Of a stretch of 64,000 nucleotides of DNA, positions 17,516 to 26,024 are shown one piece after another; the stretch's first letter is position 1, and every line of letters begins with the position of its first letter. The notes beneath the pieces were generated by a model, which had not been told where the DNA came from, did not search any database, and was given only the letters and a program-made list of their open reading frames with translations. Origin of the DNA: Oceanicola sp. 22II-s10i. GTDB lineage: Bacteria > Pseudomonadota > Alphaproteobacteria > Rhodobacterales > Rhodobacteraceae. The stretch spans positions 1-64,000 of the forward strand of contig NZ_AQQU01000005.1 in NCBI RefSeq assembly GCF_002210105.1, in the 5' to 3' direction. The position numbers and the translations under genes were made by a program.

Positions 17516-18084
17516 GCCGTCCCCCGTTCCCGCAACGCCTGCCCGGTCAGCCACAGACCCGCGATCAGGTAAACCGGAGTTCCGATGGCCAGCATCAGCA
17601 TCCCCCCGATCTGCTGACCCGAGAGGTCGGGCGCAGTGCCGCAGATCTCGGCATAGATGTCGCGCGGCGCCAGAACCAGCAGCGCCCCCAGCAAGGTCAT
17701 GTGCATCGAGGTCAGCAACAGCCCCCCTGCCCCGGCGAGGGGCTGGTCACGCCGCAGACAGCTTGCCCAGACCAATAGGCCAACAACCAGGAAGCTGACT
17801 TGTTCGGCCGCAAACCCCAGACCCTGCAACCGCCCGAGGGCATGCGCGGCAGGCAGATGCCAGCCCCAGACCAAGACGAACTCTGCAAGGGCTGCGGCGA
17901 GCGGCGGCACCGCCATCCGATCGGCGGCATCCGGCAGGCTAAGCACGAGCAGAGGCGCCGCCAGGGCGACCAGCACCATGTGCCTGATCATATGCGCGGC
18001 GAAGATCGGCATGTATCTGTCCAGCGGAACCAACCAGACGAAGGCCAGCAGCGAAAGCGCGGGAATGAGGAGACCCGCCTTCAT
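17512..18084 (-). CDS. ctaG: Cytochrome c oxidase assembly factor, caa3 CtaG family
   Basis: The 190-aa integral membrane protein has the caa3-type CtaG pattern: HMIRHMVLVALAAPLLVL, EFVLVWGWHLPAAHALG, a transmembrane helix with VSFLVVGLLVWAS, and LLLTSMHMTLLGALLVLAPRDIY. The conserved histidines (HMIRHM, WHLPAAH, MHMTLLG) are thought to carry copper to the oxidase. The start ATG at 18084 is inside the stop of the gene before it; longer frames upstream are antisense-type noise. This is a different family from the CtaG/Cox11 found with aa3 oxidases. Confidence 0.87.
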   Translation of the reverse strand: MKAGLLIPALSLLAFVWLVPLDRYMPIFAAHMIRHMVLVALAAPLLVLSLPDAADRMAVPPLAAALAEFVLVWGWHLPAAHALGRLQGLGFAAEQVSFLVVGLLVWASCLRRDQPLAGAGGLLLTSMHMTLLGALLVLAPRDIYAEICGTAPDLSGQQIGGMLMLAIGTPVYLIAGLWLTGQALRERGTA

Positions 18085-18485
18085 TGGCACCCCCCGATGA
18101 GCACCAGCGGAAGGGAGACGAAGACCACACCAATCAGCGAGATGATCGAGAGGAGGAAGGCGGCGTGGCCGAGGAAATGGTGCCGGTCCTCCGCCCGCCC
18201 GCCACGGTTCACGAAATCTCCAGTTTGTGCGACATTCCACTGCCGCCAAGCCGTCAAGCCGACCCAGCCAATCCCGCAAAGCGCGGCCCCGCTGGCCACC
18301 AGCAGACCGAACCGGACGGCATCGATATCCCATCCCTTCGCACAAGTGACCGCGACCAGCCCATAGCAGGCGGCGAAGTGCGCGGCCCAAATCAGCGGCG
18401 CGAGCGTGATCTTGAACAGACTCGCCTGTTCTTCGGCGAACTCCTTTTGGTCCTCATCCCGGCGTGGCTGATGCTCTTCCGTCAT
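18081..18485 (-). CDS. Unknown membrane protein of the caa3 oxidase operon
   Basis: The 134-aa protein has a charged N-terminus and three transmembrane helices (ITLAPLIWAAHFAACYGLVA, FGLLVASGAALCGIGWVGLT, FLLSIISLIGVVFVSLPLVL). It lies between the fused ctaD-ctaE and ctaG with ATGA overlaps on both sides, so it is made with the oxidase. The position fits a small subunit IV or an assembly factor. I do not recognise a named family. It contains the conserved-looking HFAACYGLVA and HHFLGHAAFLLS histidines, which could be relevant to metal or haem. Confidence 0.72.
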   Translation of the reverse strand: MTEEHQPRRDEDQKEFAEEQASLFKITLAPLIWAAHFAACYGLVAVTCAKGWDIDAVRFGLLVASGAALCGIGWVGLTAWRQWNVAQTGDFVNRGGRAEDRHHFLGHAAFLLSIISLIGVVFVSLPLVLIGGCQ

Positions 18486-21043
18486 AGCGCCCCCGGTGCC
18501 AGGCCCAATACCGCGCAGGTCACCAGCGCCGAGATCGTGACGAAATGCCAGAAGAGCGAGACGTTCCAGATGTCGGCATCATAGCGCGGCGTCAGCTTGC
18601 CGAAGAGCGATCCGGCCAGACAGTAGACCTGCATGATGACCCCGGCCCCGGAATGGACGGCGATCCAGATCGCAAGCGCCCAAAGGATCGCCGGATAGAC
18701 ATGGGACGCCGGCTCCAGCTCCACCACCGCGTAGATCAGCGCCGCGGCCCCGGCGGCCGCCACCAGCGGTGCTCCAACGAGGCAGATCCGCGCCGGGGTC
18801 ACCCGCCCTGCCCTGTTCAACTGTCTGGCCCCGACTGTCAGCCCCCAGTTTACCGCAAAGGCCGCTGCCGCCAGCGCGATAAGGCCCGGCACCGCATGGG
18901 CCGCACCGTCGGGCGGGAAATCGGGCGACGCGGTCCAGTAGAAGAAGAACCCGAAGACCAGCGAAGCAAAGGCCGTCGCATCCCCCAGCATGGTGATCCA
19001 GATGGCCCACCACCCGACAGAGGCCGGACCGGCGGAATAGGTCGGCAGGCGCAGCCCGAGCCCAACATCCTTGCTGTCCGCCTCGGGCACCTGTGCGGTT
19101 GCCGTCCAGAGCCACCAGATGATGCAGCAGATCGCCAGCGCCCCGCTGATGGTCGCGGGCGTATACCAGCTGAAGGTTGGGAAAATGAAGGCGCCGCCCG
19201 TGAAGGCCGCGGCCCAGAGCGTAATCCACGTCGGCCCGGTGACCCGCTGCACCTGCACCGGCTCTGCATCGATGACCGACGTGACGAGCGTCTCGCGTTT
19301 GCCCTCCTCCGCATCAGGCAGGTAGTAGCGCCCCGCATCCAGCCGCGCCAGCATGTCGGGCTGGTCCCAGAGCGGATAGCGCGTCGTCACATGTGGGATG
19401 GACCGCACGCCCCAGGCCTCTTCGGGCACGTCATGGGTCCATTCCAGCGTGCCCCCGTCCCATGGATTGCGCGGGATCTGCGCCTGCTTATGCTTGGGCC
19501 GGATCAGGTCCCAGACAAAGGTCGCGAACCCTGCGGCAATGACAAAGGCTCCGACGGTCGAGATCAGGTTGAGCCAGTCCCATCCAAGCCCGCCCGGATA
19601 TGTATAGACCCGGCGCGGCATGCCCCAGAGCCCGGTCAGGTGCATCGGCAGGAAGCAGAGGTTGAACCCGCTGAAGGTCAGCCAGAAGGCCCATTTCCCC
19701 AGCCGGTCCGACATCAGCCGTTTCTGGATGAACGGGAAGAAGTAATAGACCCCGGCGATCACCGGAAAGACCATGCCGCCGAACAGCGTGTAATGCAGGT
19801 GCGCCACGATGAAGTAAGTGTCATGCGCCTGAAAATCGAAAGGTGCCAGCGCCAGCATCACGCCGGTCAGCCCACCCATGGTGAAGATCGCCAACGCCCC
19901 CGAGATCCACAGCATCGGCAGCGTCATCTTCACCCGCCCCGCCATCAGCGTGGCGAGGAAGGCGAAGATCTGGATGCCGGTCGGGATCACCACCGCCTCA
20001 GATGCCGCCGAAAAGAAACCAAGCGAAATCGACGGCAACCCCGTGGTGAACATGTGGTGCACCCAGAGCCCGAAGCTCAGGAACCCCGTGCCCACGGCCG
20101 ACAGCACGATCCAGGAATAGCCAAAGATCGGGCGGCGGGCGACGGTCGGGATTATCATCGCGGCGATGGCGATGGAGGGCAGGAAGATGATGTAGACCTC
20201 CGGATGACCGAAGATCCAGAAGAGGTGCTGCCACAACATCGGATCGCCGCCGCGTGTGGGATCGAAGAAGGGCCAGTCGAAGGAGCGTTCGAGCTCGAAC
20301 AGGAAATCCCCTGCGATCAGCGGCGGGAAGGCAAAAAGGATCATTCCCCCGACCACCAGCACATACCAGGCGTAGAGCGGCATGATGTTCACCCTCATGC
20401 CGGGCGGCCGACATTTCAACGTGCCGACGATCAACTCCACCGCTGCCGCGATCGACGCCACCTCGATAAACGACAGACCAAGCAGCCAGATGTCCGACCC
20501 CGGCCCCTCGTCCTCGGTCGCCAGGGGCGGATACATGAACCACCCGGCGCGTGGCGCGGCGTCGAAGAAGATCGAGCCGATGACGAAGACCCCGCCGATC
20601 AGGAAGCACCAGTAACCGAAGGCCGAGAGCCGAGGAAACGGCATGTCACGCGCCCCGAGCATCCCCGGCAGCAACAGGATCGAAACCGCCTCGAACATCG
20701 GCACGGCGAAGAGGAACATCATCGCCGATCCGTGCATGGTGAAGAGCTGATTGAAACGGTCGGCAGAGACCAGATCGTTTTCCGGAACCGCCAGTTGCAG
20801 CCGGATGATCAGCGCCATAACCCCGGCGAGCAGCATGAAGACCAGCGCTGTCAGACAATACCACTTGCCAACCTCGGTGTTGTTGACCGCCGTAACATAT
20901 CGCCAGCCTTTCGGCGTCTCCCAGGCGGCCCGCAACCGTTTTGCCTGAGCCTCCTGCACATCCTTGGGTACCGGCTCAGCCAACATCTCGTCGGTCGGAG
21001 GATACGGGCCCTCGGGCTGCGGCAAACCGGACGGGCGCGTCAT
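18482..21043 (-). CDS. ctaD: Cytochrome c oxidase subunit I-III fusion (CtaD-CtaE)
   Basis: The first ~580 residues are haem-copper oxidase subunit I: FTMHGSAMMFLFAVP (haem ligand), FGHPEVYIIFLPS (CuB His with the cross-linked Tyr and the proton-channel Glu of A1-type enzymes), VHHMFTTGLP (two CuB histidines) and IVAHLHYTLFGGM (haem ligands). From about residue 640 it continues as a subunit III domain with about five helices, ending NVSLFWHFVTISALVTCAVL. Fused I-III chains are known in caa3 oxidases. Total length is 853 aa. The start overlaps the ctaC stop (ATGA). It reduces oxygen to water at the inner membrane and pumps protons. Confidence 0.95.
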   Translation of the reverse strand: MTRPSGLPQPEGPYPPTDEMLAEPVPKDVQEAQAKRLRAAWETPKGWRYVTAVNNTEVGKWYCLTALVFMLLAGVMALIIRLQLAVPENDLVSADRFNQLFTMHGSAMMFLFAVPMFEAVSILLLPGMLGARDMPFPRLSAFGYWCFLIGGVFVIGSIFFDAAPRAGWFMYPPLATEDEGPGSDIWLLGLSFIEVASIAAAVELIVGTLKCRPPGMRVNIMPLYAWYVLVVGGMILFAFPPLIAGDFLFELERSFDWPFFDPTRGGDPMLWQHLFWIFGHPEVYIIFLPSIAIAAMIIPTVARRPIFGYSWIVLSAVGTGFLSFGLWVHHMFTTGLPSISLGFFSAASEAVVIPTGIQIFAFLATLMAGRVKMTLPMLWISGALAIFTMGGLTGVMLALAPFDFQAHDTYFIVAHLHYTLFGGMVFPVIAGVYYFFPFIQKRLMSDRLGKWAFWLTFSGFNLCFLPMHLTGLWGMPRRVYTYPGGLGWDWLNLISTVGAFVIAAGFATFVWDLIRPKHKQAQIPRNPWDGGTLEWTHDVPEEAWGVRSIPHVTTRYPLWDQPDMLARLDAGRYYLPDAEEGKRETLVTSVIDAEPVQVQRVTGPTWITLWAAAFTGGAFIFPTFSWYTPATISGALAICCIIWWLWTATAQVPEADSKDVGLGLRLPTYSAGPASVGWWAIWITMLGDATAFASLVFGFFFYWTASPDFPPDGAAHAVPGLIALAAAAFAVNWGLTVGARQLNRAGRVTPARICLVGAPLVAAAGAAALIYAVVELEPASHVYPAILWALAIWIAVHSGAGVIMQVYCLAGSLFGKLTPRYDADIWNVSLFWHFVTISALVTCAVLGLAPGAL

Positions 21044-22056
21044 TTCAATCCCTCCAGATATGCGGCGAGATCGGAAAGCTGATCGAGTTCAAGATCGTAG
21101 GTCGGCATCTTTACCTCGGGTTTGAGAACGTCCGTGTGACTGATCCAGGTCGAAAGGTCATCAATAGTGACTTTCAACCGCCCGGCACCGAGGGTCTGCC
21201 GACTGCCCACATGGGTCAGGTCAGGCCCGACCTGCCCGATGTTTTCGGTGCCGCGCACAGCATGGCAGGCACCGCAGCCCTCGGACCGAAACAGCCGCTC
21301 GCCTCGTGCTGCGGCGTCGGTGGATGGGGGGACCGCATCGGCGGCCTCGGACGCGAGCCACCGGTCGAAGTCGGCGGGTTCCATCACGACGGCGGCAAAG
21401 GCCATCCAAGCGTGCGACGCACCGCAGAATTCGGCGCACTGGCCGCGATATGTTCCTGATTTTTCGGGGAGCAGACTGATCATCGTCTCGCGGCCGGGGA
21501 ACATGTCCATCTTCCCGCCGAGTGCGGGTATCCAGAACGAGTGAATGACCTTGTCGGAGGTCAGATGTATTTCGGTCCTTTGCCCGACCGGCAGACGGAT
21601 CTCGTTGGCTGTGAGGACAGGTGCATCCGCCCCCTCAGGCCAATATTCCACCCGCCACCACCACTGCTCGCCCGTCACCCGGACCACCAGCCCGTCACCC
21701 GGGCGGCGCGGGTCGGGCAATATGCTCAGGCCCCAGACCAAAAGCGCGGTCAGCACGACGACCGGCAACACGATCCCGCCGCCTATTAGGATATGGCGGG
21801 CATATCGCTGATCGAACTCGCCCGTCCTGACGCGAGACAAGTAATAGAACGCGCCATTCACCAGCAACCAGAGCACCACGGCGCCACCCAGCATCACCCA
21901 GAAAAGTGTGGAAATCGAAAGGGCATCGCGCCCGGCTGGATTCAGTGAGGACTGTTCTCCCCCGCAACCGGCTAAAGCCAAAAGCGGGACGCTCAAAATC
22001 AGAATATGTCCATACGGACTGCGGCGAGCGCATCGCACGCTCATGATTGCGACCAT
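21040..22056 (-). CDS. ctaC: Cytochrome c oxidase subunit II with cytochrome c domain (caa3)
   Basis: The protein is a lipoprotein (LLALAGCGG; lipid-linked Cys31 from this start) with two transmembrane helices, then a cupredoxin domain with the CuA site (VIHSFWIPALGGKMDM and GQCAEFCGASHAWM) and a C-terminal cytochrome c domain (GCGACHAVRG, VKMPTY as Met-ligand region). The fused cytochrome makes this a caa3 enzyme. The start is uncertain: ATG 22056 and 22044 are both possible, and neither has a clear Shine-Dalgarno sequence. It is the first gene of the oxidase unit, which runs 22056 to 16529 with all junctions overlapping. Confidence 0.93.
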   Translation of the reverse strand: MVAIMSVRCARRSPYGHILILSVPLLALAGCGGEQSSLNPAGRDALSISTLFWVMLGGAVVLWLLVNGAFYYLSRVRTGEFDQRYARHILIGGGIVLPVVVLTALLVWGLSILPDPRRPGDGLVVRVTGEQWWWRVEYWPEGADAPVLTANEIRLPVGQRTEIHLTSDKVIHSFWIPALGGKMDMFPGRETMISLLPEKSGTYRGQCAEFCGASHAWMAFAAVVMEPADFDRWLASEAADAVPPSTDAAARGERLFRSEGCGACHAVRGTENIGQVGPDLTHVGSRQTLGAGRLKVTIDDLSTWISHTDVLKPEVKMPTYDLELDQLSDLAAYLEGLK

Positions 22057-22182
22057 GACACGAGAACGTGAGTGGTGCGCAAAAGTTCCCGGGCCTGTCA
22101 GGCCAGCGCGACGATCCCGGCTGGCCCATAACACCGCCTTCGCCCATCCCGGCTGCATTCCCTCAGGATGGCTCGACAGAGT

Positions 22183-22383
22183 TCAGGACCACGCAGGATC
22201 GTCGCGCCGGACCTTGTGAGTGTTCCATAGTCCCGCCGGGATACCGGCCACCGCGCCCATGACCGCAGCCACGGCAAAAGCCTCCCAACCGACCCATCCG
22301 AGCGCCAGGAACGCAGTTACCGCCGCGCCCGCAATGCACAGGGCCCAAAGCGGAATGAATATAAGTCTCCAACCATATTTCAT
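22183..22383 (-). CDS. Small two-helix membrane protein, 66 aa
   Basis: The protein contains two hydrophobic stretches (LIFIPLWALCIAGAAVTAFL and AFAVAAVMGAVAGIPAGLW) and a short charged tail. The ATG at 22383 follows GGAGGAACGTC, a strong ribosome binding site. It lies upstream of ctaC on the same strand, and could be the first gene of that unit, with a 126-bp gap. Family unknown. Confidence 0.62.
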   Translation of the reverse strand: MKYGWRLIFIPLWALCIAGAAVTAFLALGWVGWEAFAVAAVMGAVAGIPAGLWNTHKVRRDDPAWS

Positions 22384-22506
22384 GACGTTCCTCCTTCAGA
22401 AGTATGGAAGGCCAACGGAGACCTCGCGGGCAGGGTTCCGAGGCTTTCCCGATCTGTCAGGAACCTCCTCCGAAGCGAGAGCGTTCCCAATGCAGGAGGA
22501 TCGCAG

Positions 22507-24744
22507 ATGTCATTTCGGAAACGTTACCTCACCCGACCAATTCACAAATGGGCCAAAGGGGTGCTTCCAACCCTGTCTGCGACCGAAGCCGAAGCGATCA
22601 ACTCCGGCGACGTCCACTTCGAAGCCGAACTGTTTACCGGGAAACCGGACTGGACTCTACTGCGCAACATGAAGGCGCCGCAACTAACCGACGAAGAAGC
22701 CGCCTTCATTGACGGCCCCTGCCGCGCCTTCTGCGAAATGATCGACCCGTGGGAGATTGACCACCACACCGGCGACATTCCCTCCGAGGCGGGGGATTTC
22801 CTGCGCGAAAACGGCTTCTTCGGTATGATCATCCCCAAAGAGCACGGGGGGCTTGGATTTTCCGCCTACGCCCACTCCGAGGTGGTGCGCTACATCGAGT
22901 CATTCGGTCGTTGCGGCGGTGACCGTCATGGTTCCCAATTCCCTCGGCCCCGGTGAACTGATCCTCCAGTTCGGCACCGACGACCAGAAGAAGGAATGGC
23001 TACCCCGGCTGGCCAACGGCAAGGAGCTTCCCGCCTTCGGTTTGACAAGCGAAGATGCCGGCTCCGACGCCTCGGCGATGACTGACGACGGGGTCATCTG
23101 CGAAGGCCAGTGGAACGGTGAAGAGGTGCTCGGCATCCGCCTTAATTGGGCCAAGCGTTACATCACCCTGTCCCCGGTCTGCACGGTCCTTGGGCTCGCC
23201 TTCAAGCTGCGCGATCCGGAAGGCCTGTTGGGAGAGACCGAAGACACGGCATCACCTGCGCTCTCGTCCCGACCGACCTGCCTGGGGTCGAGGTCGGACG
23301 ACGCCACCTCCCCTCGGGCACCATGTTCCAGAACGGCCCGACCACCGGCACAGACGTGTTCATCCCGCTCGACCACATTATCGGCGGACCGGACTATGCG
23401 GGACGCGGCTGGATGATGCTGATGAGCGCACTGGCCGCCGGGCGCGGCATATCCCTGCCCTCTCTGTCGGCGGCGGCGACAGCCATGGCGGCGCATACAA
23501 CAGGTGCCTACTCCCGCATCCGCACCCAGTTCAACCTGCCCATCGGCCTTTTTGGCGGGGTGCAGGAGCCGTTGGCCCGGATCGCGTCGAGCGCCTATGT
23601 CATCGACGCTGGCCGTCGGCTGACCACGGCGGCGCTGGACGAAGGACACAAGCTGGCCGTCATCTCGGCCATCATGAAATACCATGCGACCGACCGGATG
23701 CGCGACGCGATCAACGACGCGATGGACGTGCACTCCGGCAAATCGGTTATCGACGGCCCGCTGAACTATTTGCAACCGATCTACCGGACCATTCCGATCG
23801 GGATCACGGTCGAGGGCGCCAACATCGTGACCCGCAACCTGATCATCTTCGGTCAGGGCGCAATCCGGGCCCACCCCCACCTCTTGGACGAAATGCAGGC
23901 TCTCCAGGAGCCCGACCAAGATAAGTCGCTCGCTGATTTCGACAGGCACTTCTGGGCCCATGTGAACCACTCCGTCCGCACCACGTTCCGCGCTGGCTGG
24001 TCTGCCTGGACCGGGCGCGGCGTTGCGCCATCGGATGCGGGCAAGGTTGCTCCGGTCTATCGTCGCCTGTCCCGCTGGTCCGCGGCCTTCGCCCTGACCG
24101 CCGACATGGCCTTCCTGACCCTCGGCGGGGCCCTCAAGCGGAAAGAGATGATCTCTGCCCGCCTCGGCGACGCCCTGTCGGAAATGTATCTGATCGCCGC
24201 CACGCTGAAACGTTGGGAGGATGAAGGCCGCAACGAGGAAGACCTGCCGCTCGTGCACCACGCCGCCGACACAGGCTTTGCCCGCATCGGCCGGGCGCTC
24301 GACGAGACCATCGCCAACATGCCAGCGAAATGGGTCGGCTGGATGCTGCGCCCGATCATCCGACCTGGCGCACGCGCACGGGGTCCGTCCGACAAGGTGA
24401 CGGAGGCCGTGGCGAAACTCGTCTATGAACCGAGCGCATCGCGCGAGCGTCTGGTCAAGGGTGCCTATCCGCCAAAGCCTGACAGCGGTCTTGGCTTGCT
24501 CAATACAGCTTTCAAACTGGTGATGGAGGCCGAACCGATCACGAAACGGCTGCGCACCGCCCGCAAAACGCCGCGTGAAGCGCTCGAGGCCGGTATCCTG
24601 TCCGATGCCGAATTCGAACAGCTAAAGCGGGTCGAGGACGCAGTGCAGAAAGTGATCGCCGTGGACGACTACACGCCCGACGAACTTGCGCGTCTGTTCC
24701 CCGAAAGGCCCAGCCGGGCCACCTGGCCGGAGGCGGCAGAATGA
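22507..24744 (+). pseudogene. fadE: FadE-type acyl-CoA dehydrogenase with two frameshifts
   Basis: The three pieces together give a nearly full FadE-type acyl-CoA dehydrogenase (about 745 aa; E. coli FadE is 814). The first piece runs to about 22905 and ends in sense at EVVRYIES. The middle piece (about 22905-23250) is in the next frame: [60 protein letters not shown]. The last piece returns to the first frame from [17 protein letters not shown] on and runs to the stop with no break ([35 protein letters not shown]). The two shifts cancel. All conserved residues are present, so this may be a recent mutation or a sequencing error. AGGAGG precedes ATG 22507. It is first in a beta-oxidation operon. 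Confidence 0.85.
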
Positions 24745-26024
24745 GCCGCCGCGTCTACCTCGTCGACGGCGCCCGGACGCCCTTCCTGAAAGCACGCGGC
24801 AAGCCCGGCCCGTTCACTCCGGTCGATCTGGCGGTTCAGGCTGGACGGCCTCTGCTCATGCGTCAACCGTTTGCGGCGACCGCCTTCGACCTTGTCATCC
24901 TCGGCTGCGTGAACGTGATCCAGGACGAGATGAACCCTGCCCGCGTTGCGGCGCTGCGCCTTGGCATGGGCGAACAACAGGTCGCCTTCACCGTTCAGAT
25001 CAACTGCGGGTCGGGCATGCAGAGCATCGACACCGCCTTCCGCTACATTCGCGACGGTAGCCACGAGATGATCCTCGCCGGTGGCACCGAAGCGCTGAGC
25101 CACGCTCCGCTGGTCTACAGCCGGGACGCCACCGAATGGTTCGGTCAGATGGCCCGCGCGAAAGGGCCTATGGAGAAGGCAAAGGCCTTCGCCGAGGTGC
25201 GCCCCGATTTCTTCTCTCCCGTCATCGGGCTCGAGCGTGGTCTGACCGATCCGATCACCTCACTCAACATGGGCCAGACAGCTGAAGTGCTGGCGCATCG
25301 TTTCGGCATCGACCGGGTGACCGCTGACACTTATGCCGTCGAAAGCCACAGACGCCTCGCCGCAGCCCAGTCCGAAGGTCGACTGAAGGGCGAGGTGCTG
25401 CCGGTCTTCGACCGCGACGGAGAGGCGCATGAGCACGACGACGGCGTGCGCCCGGATTCCTCCGTCGACAAGCTGGCCAAGCTCGACCCGGCCTTTGAAA
25501 AACCCTACGGCAAGGTTACCCCGGGCAATTCCAGCCAGATCACCGACGGCGCGTCCTGGGTGATCCTCGCCTCGGAAACCGCCGTCGAGGCGCATGGGTT
25601 GGAGCCGATCGCGCGGATCGTTGACAGCCAGTGGGCCGCTCTCGATCCCGGCATCATGGGGCTGGGCCCGGTTCTTGCCGCCACGCCTCTGGCACAACGC
25701 CACGGTCTGGCCTGCGGGGATATTGACCTCTGGGAAATCAACGAAGCCTTCGCCGCGCAGGTTCTGGCCTGCCTTTCTGCGTGGCAGGACGATGATTTCT
25801 GCCGCGACGTTCTGGGCTACGATGCCGCCTTCGGCCGGATCGATCGAGGGCATCTGAATGTCGATGGCGGGGCGATTAGCCTCGGCCATCCGGTCGGGAC
25901 CAGTGGCAACCGCATCGTCCTGCACCTGGCCAATGCCCTGAAAGCGCGCGGTGCCAAGCGCGGGATCGCAACGGAATGCATCGGCGGCGGCCAGGGCGGC
26001 GCGATGTTGCTGGAGGCCGCATGA
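24741..26024 (+). CDS. fadI: Acetyl-CoA C-acyltransferase (thiolase, FadI/FadA type)
   Basis: The 427-aa thiolase cleaves 3-ketoacyl-CoA in beta-oxidation. The acylated Cys89 is in INCGSGMQSI, the GHPVGTSGNR motif holds the catalytic His, and the second Cys is in ATECIGGGQGGAMLLE. The start overlaps the end of the acyl-CoA dehydrogenase gene (ATGA at 24741), and its stop overlaps the next gene. Sequence features such as the length and the VIQDEMNPARVAALR loop fit the FadI-like (trifunctional) group rather than a biosynthetic acetoacetyl-CoA thiolase, though this is a by-eye judgement. Confidence 0.9.
   Translation: MSRRVYLVDGARTPFLKARGKPGPFTPVDLAVQAGRPLLMRQPFAATAFDLVILGCVNVIQDEMNPARVAALRLGMGEQQVAFTVQINCGSGMQSIDTAFRYIRDGSHEMILAGGTEALSHAPLVYSRDATEWFGQMARAKGPMEKAKAFAEVRPDFFSPVIGLERGLTDPITSLNMGQTAEVLAHRFGIDRVTADTYAVESHRRLAAAQSEGRLKGEVLPVFDRDGEAHEHDDGVRPDSSVDKLAKLDPAFEKPYGKVTPGNSSQITDGASWVILASETAVEAHGLEPIARIVDSQWAALDPGIMGLGPVLAATPLAQRHGLACGDIDLWEINEAFAAQVLACLSAWQDDDFCRDVLGYDAAFGRIDRGHLNVDGGAISLGHPVGTSGNRIVLHLANALKARGAKRGIATECIGGGQGGAMLLEAA

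Noticed and set aside
18545-21082. 845-codon plus-strand frame opposite ctaD-ctaE
   Set aside because: The product is composed mostly of charged residues and Pro/Gln, as expected for an antisense shadow of a membrane protein.
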